64,000 nt of DNA from assembly GCA_026874595.1 (NCBI GenBank), contig CM049308.1, positions 74,124,624-74,188,623 on the forward strand, written 5' to 3'. The notes below the pieces were generated by a model that was given only the letters and a program-made list of their open reading frames with translations, had not been told where the DNA came from and did no database searches. Origin of the DNA: Sipunculus nudus (Eukaryota; Annelida; Sipuncula; Golfingiida; Sipunculidae). Below, one piece after another: positions 48,983-60,641 of this stretch; position 1 is the stretch's first letter, and the number at the start of each line of letters is the position of its first letter. A program made the position numbers and the translations under genes.

Positions 48983-50533
48983 TTTTTAGCTCAGCTGACT
49001 GAAAGTCATCTGAGCTATAGCGATCATTCTTCGTCCGTCGTCTGTCCGGTCGTCCGTCCGTCCGTCCGTTAACAGGGCACAAATCGTAACTGCTGGACCT
49101 GGAATCCTGACATTAAGTCTCTGTTATCCATATTCTCCGAGCTTTGGGTCTCGTAAGTACATCCCAGAATAATAAAAAAATTGACACAAAAGCTCAAGAA
49201 TCTGAACAACTAATACATTGATCACCATGAATCTTTGCATGAATATTGATAATGGAGTGTTCCATCAGTTTCTTTAACCTGATGGCGCCACCTGTATTTT
49301 TTTCCAATATTTACGATTTTTTTTTCTTTATTTTTGAGACCTTCAAATAAGCTGTCATCTGTTAACAGGGCACAAATCGTAACCGCTGGAACTGGGATCT
49401 TCTACCTTGACATCCAGCGAGATCCATGAAAAATCTCCTTGAAAACCTGAAATTAAGTCTTTGTTTCCCATATTCTCCGAGCTATGGGTCTCGTAAGTAC
49501 CCCCAAGAATAATAAAAAAAAATTGCCACAAAAGCTCAATTATATGAATAACTACTGCATTGATCACCATGATTCTATGCATGAATATTGATAATGAAAT
49601 GGAGTGTTCTATCAGTTCCTGCAAACTTGTGGCACCATCTGTAATTTTTTTCCAATTTTTACGATTTTTCTCTCTATTTTTGAAACCTTTAAATAAGCTG
49701 TCATCTGTTAACAGGGCACAAATCGTAACCGCTGTACCTAGGATTATCTAAATTAACATAAAGGGAGATCCATGAAAAGTCTCTGTGGAAACCTGAAATT
49801 AGGTCTCTGTTACCCATATTATTTGAGCGATGGGTCTTGTAAGTACCCCCCCCCCCCTAGAATAATAAAAAAATTTGTTACAAAAGCTCAATTATCTGAA
49901 TAACTACTGTATTGATTACCATGATACTTTTCATTAATATTGATCATGGGGTGTTCCATCAGTTCTTGTAACCTGGTGGCGCCACCTGTATTTTTTTCTA
50001 ATTTTTACGATTTTTTTTTTCTCTAATTTTGAGAACTTCAAATTTAGCCTCATCTTGTAACAGTCCACAAATTGTAACCCCTTGACCTAGAATCTTCATA
50101 CTTGACATCTATGAGGTCCATGAAAAGTGTTCTTGGAAATAAGAAATAAGGTCTCTGTTACTCTTATCCTCTGAGCTGTTCGGCTCATAACCCCCCCCCC
50201 CCCCCCCCCCGGAATAATCAAAAATTTGATACAAAAGCTCCAGTATATATGCATTGATAGCCATGATTCTGTGGATAAATATTGGAGTGTTCATCAGTTC
50301 CTGCAGACTGGTGGCGCCACCTGTATTTTTTTCAAATGTTTACCCTTTTTTTTCCTATTTAAGAGACCTTCAAATGAAGTGGTCATCTGTCGAAAAGCCC
50401 ACTGAAACCCCTTTCTTAGGACTCTTAAAAAATTCATGATTTTTTTTTTTTTTTTTTGCACTCTGGCAGTCATTTTGCTAATTGTTCAACATTCCTTTAA
50501 TTCAGCTGAGCGTCATGGTCCATGGGCCACTAG
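48983..50533 (+). mobile_element. Family A repeat, complete copy
   Basis: The clearest full copy: hairpin TAGCTCAGCTGACT / GAA / AGTCATCTGAGCTA at 48987-49017, tract of GTCCGTCCGTCC type (49029-49068), four units of about 300-330 bp each with TTAACAGGGCACAAATCGTA and (mostly) GGTGGCGCCACC, then right-end palindrome TGGTCCATGGGCCA (50516-50529) and CTAG (50530-50533) followed by T. Confidence 0.88.
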
Positions 50534-51858
50534 TTGAAACCTAGTTTCATTGCGTCAGTCACTAAAAAGCCGTGAGGAGTCCACTCTTAATTATGGGCTA
50601 TACCACCTACTAAGCCCACAGTCATATGTTGTTTTCATTTTCATATCACGAAACAACACCTTACTCAAACTTAAATGAAACAAATAAAAATTAATTCTGC
50701 TGCATGGTGCTTATCGCGCTCTCTGACTCAGTATATATACCTTTGACCAAACATCTCGCAGAACACCTTTTCTTCAGGTCCGACAGGATCCTTGTCATTA
50801 ATTAAACAATTATGCCATATTAAAGATTGAAAAAAAAACAGGTTACAGGTTATAAATATATGGATTTCGGTAGTGCACGTTATTACAATAGGGGTTATGA
50901 GAAACAGCCCATTTGCAACCCCTAATGTAATAATTATTACAATAGGAAACGTTATTAGGCCTACAATAACCAGAATTATTATGACAAAAGGGAATTCAAG
51001 GGTTACTTTTGTGACATGTAATATGAAAAGAATCAATAATCTATTCGTTGGAATGAAAGAAAAAATATTTTAATAAGGGATTTCAAATAAAGGACTTACT
51101 AAATTTTTGTAGGCCTATATAGGCATATAGTTAATTAGCAAAAGATTATCATGGTTCGCATCCACTTAATTATAAAGTTTAAATTCTAAAGGCGCTCGGT
51201 CTGGTTCCATTCTCTCTCTCTCTCTCTCTCTCTCTCGGTTAATAAAAGCCAATTTAAGATTTAAAATATAACATGTAGGCCTAACATTCAAGTTCATGTG
51301 CACCAGTAACATATGCCTTACATATGTATATATACATGAGTTTGTTCTCTTACATTCACTAATGACGTTGAAAATCCCATTCTTCCAAGACCAGTACGAC
51401 CGAGCTTTGTGAACGCAAACTCAGCGCTACACTAAATAATGGAAGAAGCTAGAAATATTTGGATAAATTATATCAGACCAAAATTGTGGCAGCGTTGTTC
51501 AAAGAGAAACAGGTAAAGTGCAGAGTGATAAGGTAGCTTTTATTTTAACGATTAACAGTGATCTACTCATTCAACCTTACAGGACCGTATCCGATTTGTG
51601 TCGAGAAAAACCAGAGAGACGAATATGATCCGGGAATTCTTCAAGCCTTTTGCTATTTAATGGTGCATTACGTTTGTGCTGATAACAAACAGGGCTCCAT
51701 CAAATTGTAAACAACCGTTCAAAGGCCTCTAAATAAGACGTTACCGCGTACTTAAGCAGAAGAAGACATCTTTAGAAAAGGAGAGACAGTTCAGCATCAG
51801 GCTTTTGCCCAGATTCAGTCAATCAAGGGTCAGAGCTGATATCACAAAGTAGCTCAGA
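50534..51858. other. CRIPT upstream region
   Basis: No gene recognised. A CT run lies at 51211-51236. The CRIPT promoter and 5' UTR should lie in the last few hundred bases; no TATA box was seen, as is common for housekeeping genes. Confidence 0.4.
51211..51236. repeat. CT microsatellite
   Basis: Thirteen CT/TC dinucleotides about 620 bp upstream of the CRIPT start codon. Confidence 0.95.
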
Positions 51859-51874
51859 ATGGTCTGTGAAAAAT
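51859..51874 (+). CDS. CRIPT: CRIPT coding exon 1
   Basis: Only 16 nt: MVCEK plus one base of Cys6, ending at a GTAAGT donor. Found by looking upstream for the family's fixed MVCEKCE start; the join to 57349 completes CEKKLG in frame. Confidence 0.93.
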
Positions 51875-54800
51875 GTAAGTACCGGATCATGACTCCCATC
51901 ACTGACTCAGTGTCACTGTGATAGCTAGCGACATCAGGCCCAGCTCACAGCCACATATCTTCAACATATACCCCCCCCCCCCCTAATTAGATCAAGTTCA
52001 GAATTAGCTAGCCATGACAACATGACACTCAGGCCTTCTAAATAACTGATAGGGGCCTGGTAACTGGGTACGGACTAAAACCCGGATGCCACATGTCACA
52101 TGTCACATGCCAAAGTGTGTGGACTAAAACTTGGATGTCACATGCTAAAATGCGGATATTGGAAGCCGGGTGCCAATATTGAGGGTTGAAACATCGGATG
52201 CCCGACAGCTTTAAATTTTAAGTTTGTGTGCATATGTGTGCGTATATGTCTGCATGGGTACCTTGCATATATATTTATTTATTTATTTATTCAATCCAAA
52301 AACTCACGTATTATATGTCTAAAATATTATATTATGCAACTCATTTATTTTTAATATAAAACAAGATGAAGACTGCATGGAATCTGTTCAGGAAAACCTT
52401 TATTTGCATAATATAAAAGGACACGCGTTACATAAAGAAACATAATAAACTGGTGCACTTCAATTGTATGACTGTGAAAAAAACTAAATAAATTGAGAGA
52501 ATTTCAGCTTGGGATTTGCTGTACTTGGGCATCTATTAACAGGCTGTATTTCTGAGCTAGCACTTTTGCAACAATTAAACTCACCATAACTGCAAAATAC
52601 TTGCATTTCATTTGACGTCTGGCTGACGTTCAAGATAAATATCAGTTTAAATTATTATTAATCAATATTAACTCATGTACCTCAGTATGATTAAAGAAAT
52701 ATATACGAGCAATGGACGTGAAGTTTTAGTGGTATATGATTATAAAAATATGGTGAAACTTGTAAAATTGGCGTCCGACATCCGTCGTCCGTGTTTTACA
52801 CACAGCCTGTGGCATCCGACCACCGGATGGGCATCCAGCAATGCATCTGATTTGGCATGTGATATGTGGCATCCGGGTTTTAGTCCGTTTAATCATTTTT
52901 CATTTTACCTGTATATAATTTTGATAGATATTTGTGATATAAAATGAAAATATGTTTTATATTCTGTGATAAAGTTACAATAAAAATATTTCACAACTTT
53001 CAAAATGTTTACTTTGTTTTGTTTTTTTTTTCTATATATTTTATTGATAAATATTGCGTGTCCAAGATTTTAAGTAATGGTTTAAAAAACTCCAAAATTC
53101 TGAATATCTTTAATTAAATTATATAAAAGGAACACTGATCATGGTTTTTTTTTTATCATATTATAAATTTAAAGCTGTCGGGCATCCGATGTTTCAACCC
53201 TCAATATTGGCACCCGGCTTCCAATATCCGCATTTTAACATGTGACATCTGAGTTTTAGTCCACACACTTTGGCATGTGACATGTGACATGTGGCATCCG
53301 GGTTTTAGTCCGTACCTGGTAACTGCAAATGATGCGGCGTAGGTATCCAATTCCACGGGTACCTGCCCATAAAAAGCTTCAAGTAAACTGGAGGACTTAA
53401 ATAATGTATCGGACAAAAAATGGTAAAACATCACATATTGTTTGCATGACAGGGAAACTTATGCATTTGGGAGGCAAAAAATGTTAACGTAATGTACTCG
53501 AATGAGCAAGAAATTTCTAGAAAAATGAAGGCAGCGACCTGTGGCTCTGTGTTTACAACAGAGCCACACCTGGATCTATCTCCATACAGAAGAGTTGTCA
53601 CAAATGTCAAGGATGTAAATACAACAGATCTTGACTCTGCGCTGGAGGTTGATGGAGGGTATGACATTTTATGTGGGAGAAACCAAGGAAAAATCTTTGA
53701 TAAAGATATGTTTGCATTTTTATATGTCTGACACGTTTTAGCTGGGATATTATAGTTTCATTATCCACTGGAGTATCTCCAGTTTTCAAACACCTTCTAA
53801 TAGGGCTCTCTCTTTCTTCCATTGCTCAGTAAGTTTTGTGTGGGATTTTCAACATGACATTGAGACAGAGACGATTAATTAATGACACCCATTGATAATT
53901 CATGCCTAAGAAAGAAGAGACATCTATTGCAGTACATCGAAGATAAATATGAGGAAATAAGCAGAAAAATTTCTTCATCTTTTCACAACTCCAAATGTAG
54001 ACTGGATTCTGAATATGCTCTTTAAACTGGCGCATGTATTTTTACTCCTGTTAGGTTAAACATATTTTCTTGTAAACATGCAACTGGCAAACAGCAATAA
54101 TGCTATATTTATGCCTCTAGCATCAACAGTGTACAAAACAGTAGACAACACAATATACATTCAAATGATGATGTGAAGGAATAAAACTTTGTAGGTCGTA
54201 GTCCAATTTGAAAAAAAATAGATAATTAAACTTGGAATCTCTAAATGGATACAATATATATTCATGTACAAAGATGAAAACAATGTTGTCTGAATATAAT
54301 AATTCGTCTGAACCAAATGGCAGCAGTGATGGATTCAATATTTACATATTCCTGATGCTAGGTATAACCTTCAAGGAGTTCAAAAGGTTTTGTCGCTGTC
54401 AAGTATACAAGGGACATTCAAGACAAGATGACCAGAGGTCACGCGCTTGCCGGAAATGGAAATAATACAGACAGATAGACAGAGAGTGCATGTAGAAACA
54501 GTCATATGAATGAGCAACGTTGTGGGGGCAGCAGAAACGAATATTACGTTTATGTATGCATGCTGACCTTGAATAGCTACATACCTTTCTAGTGTAAAAG
54601 GGACCAAGTTCAAACATTTCCATGAAATCCCGTTAATCTCGTTTGACAGGAAGCAGTGAGAAGTTTTCAGATTTTTCATGTCAAGCTGGCCAAATGTTAT
54701 GAAATGCCAAAAACTAGACCTGCCTACCTGTAAAAGTCGCTGAGTTATTAGCATTTCTGTGAAATCTTGTTTTTTATCGTTTAACGAGATATGGTGTGAG

Positions 54801-57800
54801 ATTTGGCTATTCTTGCAGGTTTGTCATGTCAAGCCGTTATGAAATTTATAAAACCGTTTGTCATGTCAAGCCGTTATGAAATGCATAAAACTAGACCTGT
54901 CTAGCCGTAAAAGTCGCCGACTTATATGCATTTCTGTGAAATCTCGTTTTTCCACATTTAACCGGATATAGTGCGAGATCTGGCCAGTCTCGTAGTTTTA
55001 CTATGTCGAGTTGGCCAAATGTTACCAAATGCCAAAAACTAGACCTGAATAGCTGTAAAAGTCACCTAGTTATAAGCATTTCCATGATATCTCGTTTTTT
55101 TCTCGCTTGATGAGAGATGGTGCGAGATTTGGCCTGATTTCTTTTCTGGCGTGTCAAGCTGGCCAAATTTTATGAAATGCCAAAAACTAGACCTGCCTAG
55201 CTGTAAAAGTCACTGAGTTATTAGCATTTCTGTGAAATCTCATTTTTTATTGTTTAACGAGATATTGTGCGAGATTTGGCTATTCTTGCAGGTTTGTCAT
55301 GTCAAGCCGTCCAAATGTTATGAAATGCATAAAACTAGACCTGTCTAGCCGTAAAAGTCGCCGGCTTATATGCATTTCTGTGAAATCTCTTTTTCACATT
55401 TAACCGGATATAGTGCGAGATCTGGCCAGTCTCGTAGTTTTACTATGTCGAGTTGGCCAAATGTTACCAAATGCCGAAAACTAGACCTGAGTAGCTGTAA
55501 AAGTCACCTAGTTATAAGCATTTCCATGATATCTCGTTTTTTCTCGCTTGATAGATGGTGCGAGATTTGGCCTGATTTCTTTTTTGGCGTGTCAAGCTGG
55601 CCAAATGTTATGAAATGCCAAAAACTAGACCTGCCTAGCTGTAAAGGTCGCTGAGTTATTAGCATTTCTGTGAAATCTCGTTTTTTATCGTTTAAGGAGA
55701 TATGGTGCGAGATTTGGCTATTCTTGCAGGTTTGTCATGTCAAGCTGGCAAAATGTTACGAAATACCAAAAACTAGACCTGTATAGCTGTTAAAGTTGCC
55801 TAGTTATAAGTATTTCTGCGAAATCTCGTTTCTTCTCGTTAAACGAGATATGGTGAGAGATTTGGCCAGTCTTCTCGTTAAACGAGATATGGTGAGAGAT
55901 TTGGCCAGTCTTTCAGTTTTATCATGTCATACTGGCAAAATGTTACGAAATGCTGAAAACTAGACCTGTATAGCTGTAAAAGTCGCCGAGTTATAAGTAT
56001 TTCCGCGAAATCTCGTTTTTTCTCATTAAAGGAGGTATGGTGCAAGATTTGGCCAGTCTTGCAGTTTCATCATGTCAAGCTACCTATAAGCTATATAATG
56101 ACCAAAACCAGACGTCTGTAGCTTAAAAATTGACAAAGATAGAAAATGTAGCATGAATTTTTTCAAATTATCAAGTTTTAACCCAAAATGCTTAACCATA
56201 GTAACTGCAGATTTGAGTCAGGTACCCATCATATAAAAGGCCATGGAATGACGAATAAAACAAGTTATGGTTTTAGTGGCTACAAGTGTCTGTTACAAAG
56301 TTATCGAGCAAAAACGGTATTGCATACTTTTCGTGACCTTGACCTAAGGCCGATGTTGACCAAAAACAATAGGGTTCCAGGGTTTTTGGTTTTCAATCAA
56401 CCCTGTAAGTTTCACCATATTGCTGCAAAATTGCGGCCAGGAGAGCGCAGACAAAAAAACAAAAAACCAAACAAAAAGACAAACAGACAAATGGACATAC
56501 AAACTGACCAACATGCTTGCGGAAATCGAAGATTTCCGGCAAGCAAAAAAATGCTTTGTACTCTCACAGTTATTACCACATATACATTTACTGTCATCAA
56601 CTAACCCGATTCTAAACAGATCATGCATAAGACTCAATTTACCCTTGTTAAATAATATTAAAGTAATATGTCAATATTAGTAATAAATATAACACTCCCA
56701 TTTGTTCCAACTTGATCCACGTATTATGACATTAAGAGTTATCCTAGCCATATTAATGTCTCCAGCAGAATTGGAATTGGTCACCAACCAGCCCACTGCC
56801 CAGCCCACCAGCCCAGGCTTATGCTTGCTGGATGCCAGGCTGGTGTGCTGTCAGGAGATCAGGGGGGGGGGGTGTCTTTATTTTTCCCATTCCAAAATGT
56901 AGATAAGATTCTGGGCAAAATCCATTAAATTTGGTTCCCATAGTTTACTTTAATTGTCCATCCTTAATTATCATCACTAACATCATCTTGTATAACTACC
57001 AGCATTCAAATGATGAATGCGCTGACAATGTGCATGTTATTGATAAGGAAAAGATATACCATAAGGAATGAATCTGAGTAATACCAGAGGAGCAGAGACA
57101 AGGAAAATATAGAAAGGGAAGTGGAGAAGGGAGAGATATAGGCAGTGCTGTGGTTATTTATCAGTTATATTGGTGATTGTTTGTTTTTCTTTTAACTGAT
57201 TAAATTGGTTGCATTTTCATGTAACGATTATGAATTATGCATAACCGGTATATATTAAACGTTTCACAAGTCATGCTCAGAAGTGCTGCAAATTTTAGAT
57301 GATTTCATTTTATCATAATATTAACCAAATAGACTAAACTTTTTCCAGGTGAGAAGAAACTGGGCAAGGTTGTGACACCTGACCCATGGAAATCTGGGGC
57401 CAGAAACACTACAGGTACTGCTTCAGTACATACATGTATTTTGTTGAATGTTGAAGCTCATTATGCTAGAGGACATTAGATTTGATAAACAGAGAGTAGC
57501 TAATTAATGTATACATTCATTGACTCTTTGCAGATTCCAGAATGTGATAATTTTTGTCTCCTCATCTATACCACAACATTATACTAAAACAAACTGATTA
57601 ATAAGAAATTAATTAAACTTTATTAAGAAATCCTTACTATTAATAATACAATGATAAATTATGAATTCACACCAAGATTTGTGTGTCATTTGTATTACGA
57701 CAGATTTCAGAGTTTCTACTCTTATAACTGAGATCCAGTAATGTCCATATGTTTCTGTGTTTGTAATGTTAATAAAAGTCTGTGACAACTCTTTTCAGAA

Positions 57801-60271
57801 GGAGGTGGCAGAAAGGTTGGAGAAAATAAAGCACTAAAAAGTAAAGCAAGGTATAGTAGCTTTTGCTAATAGACCAAAGTTTTGCTTTAGATGAATAACA
57901 CCTTTCAGTATTATAAATGGCAGACAAGTTACATATTCAAAACAGATAGTATGTAGAACAGTATGTTTTGCAAAAACATTAATTAATGGTATTGTAAGAT
58001 AGTGCCTTTTGGATGTGATATAGCTATTTAAAGGAGCATAACAGGAGCAATATTATGCCTGCTCTTTCACACTATCAATTTAGTTTTACTTTATACAAAA
58101 GCTATCCCAGCAAAACCATCCTTGCTCACAGTCTCCTTATCTCCCATATGGTTGTTTTACACCCTGTTATGGTTGTTTGTGTCAGTTAACACGGTCCGCA
58201 TGTGTCAATATACCGCATGCCTGGATGTCCAACTTTGTGCACAAAAATACAGTGGATGCATAAACAACAAGACAAAGGATGTATAAAAATTGACAACAAG
58301 AAAACAGGTATGTAAAATTACACAGGATAAGAGTTACTGAAATAACCCTTTACAACAAAGGATGTAAACAGTTTCAAAAGAAGATAAGAAAAATGTATAA
58401 ATAAGGAATTGATTAACAGTTGTATTAAATTGTTAAATGAAATTTCACTTGTTTAAAAGGTGAATTTATTTGAACATTTTCTCCCTTGCAGATCTCTTTA
58501 TAATATACATGTAATGAAATGTCATGTTGAATGGTTTGAGCAAGTACACCTACTTTGCTCTCAAGGTATATGAACTGTTCCAGTATTAAGGTATTGGTTC
58601 ATGCCTGTGTGCCAGGTGTCGCCACCAGACACTGATCTAGGATGGTTGTCTGAATCTTGTCTTACCTGGTTCTTGAGTTAACATTGTGATAACTTTGTGT
58701 CTGTTACTATCACTTTTAGATTCAACCCATACACAGCCAAGTTTCAGACATGCAGGATATGTAAAAGTAAGGTACATCAAGTTGGTTCACATTACTGTCA
58801 AGGTAAGAGCAAAGTCTCACATATCCAGTTTATTATCACAAGGGTTTTTTGTCAACCATTTTAGTCAGTATTTTTGATTCATTGTAAGGTTTTTAGTCTG
58901 CATTGCCAAAACAAAACAGTTTGATTTTTATTCATAGAGATTAAATAGAAAGATTCCATATTTGAATAATAATTATATCCCATTTTGTTATCTAGGCAAT
59001 ATTGTACAATTACTTACTGTTTCGTTGATAATTTATATTCACACAAGTGATTAATGAGCTAAATGTAGCTCACTTAAAGTAAATATTGTATTGTTCAAAT
59101 GCATTATTCATAAATATCATCATAAAATGCCCAGTGAACATTGTATTACTCTCTTCTCCCAGTGGTAGATGTTACAGTAATATATGATATAAATTTCACA
59201 TAATTTGCATATATCTATATTTGTCAATGTATGGTCATTTGTATACTTGAAGGCTGTTCTGTTATATGTTTTATGTGTTATTTCTGTCTTATTTTACAGG
59301 TTGTGCATACAAGAAAGGTTAGTAGGAAAACATGTCTAATGGTTCTTGTTACAAAATGATGGTAACAGATTTTAAATATTTTTTTTAGTGATACCTTTTT
59401 GTATAAAAACTTGCATCATTAATTATCATTCAAAAACCCTTCCTGCTCTCATAAAGTATTGTTCCTGTATCAGAGAACAGCCGTAACTTATTATTTGCAT
59501 ACCTCTTATTCATTGTTAAGCAGTACGTTAAATTTATGAAATAGACTAGGAGCTCAGAACATCCTGAAATCTGCAGGGATGACCAACTAGTAACACATTT
59601 ACCCAGCAATATGACCACCTGCTAATAGAGACAGTTACCACATTCTCTGGTCACCGACCATCAAATGAAACTCTTTGCTGTGGTAGCATTGATAAGCAGA
59701 TGAGCATTACACACACTATGCCAAAAATGATATTGTTTTTGCAGATCCTAAGGCCATGCAAAGATAATTTAATGTTCCACAGATGGTGGATAATGTTTTT
59801 TTGTACCTGAAGACCAGGTCTTTAGTAATTTTGCTAATTTGTGCAATGGCATAAAATGGATAAAATTTTGTGTTTATCATACACCATTATAAGATTTGGA
59901 GCAAATCTTTGAATTTTCTACACAAGCTTGCAAAATTCTCAGACTGTTGTCTCAACCTGTCTGAAAAAATTGCCTGCTTGTACCATTTTTCCCCCCAGAG
60001 TTGGTAGAATAATTTTGTGTGTGTGTGTGGCCTGATCACTAGTTTTCTCAGTAGTACATTCATTTTGTTAAGGTGCATTTTTTATATTATCTGCATGTTC
60101 AGTGTAACACAGCTTGTTTTATCATTTTTATCAAGTATTGCTTAAAATTAAGTACATTCTCACACAAATACTTATTCACTGTCTGGGTGTCGTCTTGTTT
60201 TTTCAGGGATATGTGCTATGTGTGGGAAGAAAGTGTTGGACACAAAAAATTACCGACAGTCATCAGTGTGA
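51859..60271 (+). CDS. CRIPT: CRIPT, cysteine-rich PDZ-binding protein, 6 coding exons (whole gene model)
   Basis: Small zinc-binding-type protein known to bind the third PDZ domain of PSD-95 family scaffolds through its C-terminus, to link them to tubulin, and to be part of the minor spliceosome. Spliced by hand from 51859-51874, 57349-57414, 57799-57850, 58720-58802, 59300-59317 and 60207-60271: 300 nt, 99 residues (human 101). Four CxxC pairs are visible (Cys3/6, 56/59, 71/74, 81/84), with CRICKSKVHQVGSHYCQGC and KKGICAMCGKKVLDTKNY nearly identical to human. The protein ends QSSV, keeping a class I PDZ ligand (S/T-X-V; human QTSV). The start MVCEKCEKKLG is as in human and has G at -3 and +4. 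Intron 1 (5.5 kb) is filled with mobile elements. No defect was seen. Confidence 0.97.
52067..52218 (+). repeat. Left terminal inverted repeat of the long-TIR transposon
   Basis: 152 bp. Contains two GGACTAAAAC(C/T) phases and the short repeat CACATGTCACATGTCACATG. Confidence 0.92.
53165..53316 (-). repeat. Right terminal inverted repeat of the long-TIR transposon
   Basis: Reverse complement of the left repeat over 152 bp, differing at a few positions only (for example around 53236-53256). Confidence 0.92.
54640..56110 (-). repeat. Tandem array, 148-bp unit, CRIPT intron 1
   Basis: About ten units marked by AAAACTAGACCTG near 54714, 54891, 55039, 55187, 55335, 55481, 55625, 55773, 55960 and a decayed one near 56108. 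Units also share TGTCAAGCTGGCCAAATG and GAAATCTCGTTTTTT. Units recur in threes (about 438-444 bp). One unit holds an internal 38-bp duplication near 55870. Open frames here come from the repeat. Confidence 0.92.
56111..56545 (-). mobile_element. Family D hairpin end and body next to the 148-bp array
   Basis: On the minus strand: T/A run, hairpin GCTTGCCGGAAATC / TTC / GATTTCCGCAAGC (56515-56544), then a GTCTGTTTGTCTTTTTG tract, then a body with AGGTCAAGGTCACG (near 56332-56345), leading into the 148-bp array. I read the array as the tandem core of this element. Confidence 0.55.
56546..56690 (-). pseudogene. LINE reverse transcriptase C-terminal relic
   Basis: Minus-strand frame reads LSLMHDLFRIGLVDDSKCIC then GNNCESTKHFFACRKS. 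This is the usual end of non-LTR reverse transcriptases: LxxHLFRIGLxDSxxCxCG followed by ExTxHFFxxCP, a Cys-Cys-His-Cys motif. The last residues of the motif run into the family D hairpin (the frame crosses about 56539), so that element cut it. No other RT motif is seen. Confidence 0.55.
57349..57414 (+). CDS. CRIPT: CRIPT coding exon 2
   Basis: Residues 6-28: CEKKLGKVVTPDPWKSGA then RNTT, human CEKKLGTVITPDTWKDGA then RNTT. Acceptor TTTTTCCAG. Confidence 0.97.
57799..57850 (+). CDS. CRIPT: CRIPT coding exon 3
   Basis: Residues 28-45 (EGGGRKVGENKALKSKA plus split Arg), human ESGGRKLNENKALTSKKA. One residue shorter than human here. Confidence 0.96.
58720..58802 (+). CDS. CRIPT: CRIPT coding exon 4
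   Basis: Residues 45-73, including FNPYTAKFQTCRICKSKV and HQVGSHYCQ with three of the zinc-ligand cysteines (56, 59, 71). Confidence 0.97.
59300..59317 (+). CDS. CRIPT: CRIPT coding exon 5, 18-nt microexon
   Basis: Completes Gly73, encodes CAYKK (including Cys74) and starts Gly79. It lies between ATTTTACAG and GTTAGT. Being 18 nt, its skipping would keep the frame but remove the second Cys of a CxxC pair. Confidence 0.94.
60207..60271 (+). CDS. CRIPT: CRIPT coding exon 6 (terminal)
   Basis: Residues 79-99 plus TGA: GICAMCGKKVLDTKNYRQSSV carries the last CxxC pair and the PDZ ligand. Confidence 0.97.
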
Positions 60272-60531
60272 ATTTTGATGATGAATGAGTTACCACTGGA
60301 GTAGGACCATTTTTGTTCATGTGTTATATCAGTTGGCACCAAGACAGTATGAGTTGCTGAAAAAAACTGATAAACTTAATGAGACCTGGTGTTGAGAAAA
60401 AGTGACATGTGGGGAATATACCTGCATTTCAAGTTTTCAACCATGGTGTTGTATATTTGATGGTATAGAGCACTGGAGGTTGATTCAAGAATTGTATGAT
60501 ATGTTATAAGCTGAGGAGGAGAACATCATAA

Positions 60532-60537
60532 AATAAA
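60532..60537 (+). terminator. CRIPT: CRIPT polyadenylation signal
   Basis: AATAAA 261 bp after the stop, with GT-rich sequence (GTGTGTATATG) about 40 bp further on, a usual layout for a cleavage site. Confidence 0.7.
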
Positions 60538-60600
60538 CAGTTTTATACAAGAGACCAGTATTGTATCTCCTGTTCAAATGTGTGTATATGTAAATATGTT

Positions 60601-60605
<5 letters not shown>

Positions 60606-60637
<32 letters not shown>
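60606..60637. repeat. GA microsatellite
   Basis: Sixteen GA dinucleotides shortly after the CRIPT polyadenylation signal. Confidence 0.95.

Positions 60638-60641
<4 letters not shown>

Larger units (their letters stand above)
52067..53316. mobile_element. Non-autonomous DNA transposon with long TIRs and 9-bp target duplication, CRIPT intron 1
   Basis: Both ends are 152-bp inverted repeats (52067-52218 and 53165-53316) beginning GGTACGGACTAAAACCCGG, with only a few mismatches. They are flanked by identical TGGTAACTG (52058-52066 and 53317-53325), a 9-bp target-site duplication. Long TIRs plus a 9-bp duplication fit Mutator-like elements (MULE); hAT would give 8 bp. The interior is AT-rich with no transposase. 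A third partial copy of the right end (GGCATCCGGGTTTTAGTCCG) lies inside at 52869-52888. Confidence 0.88.
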
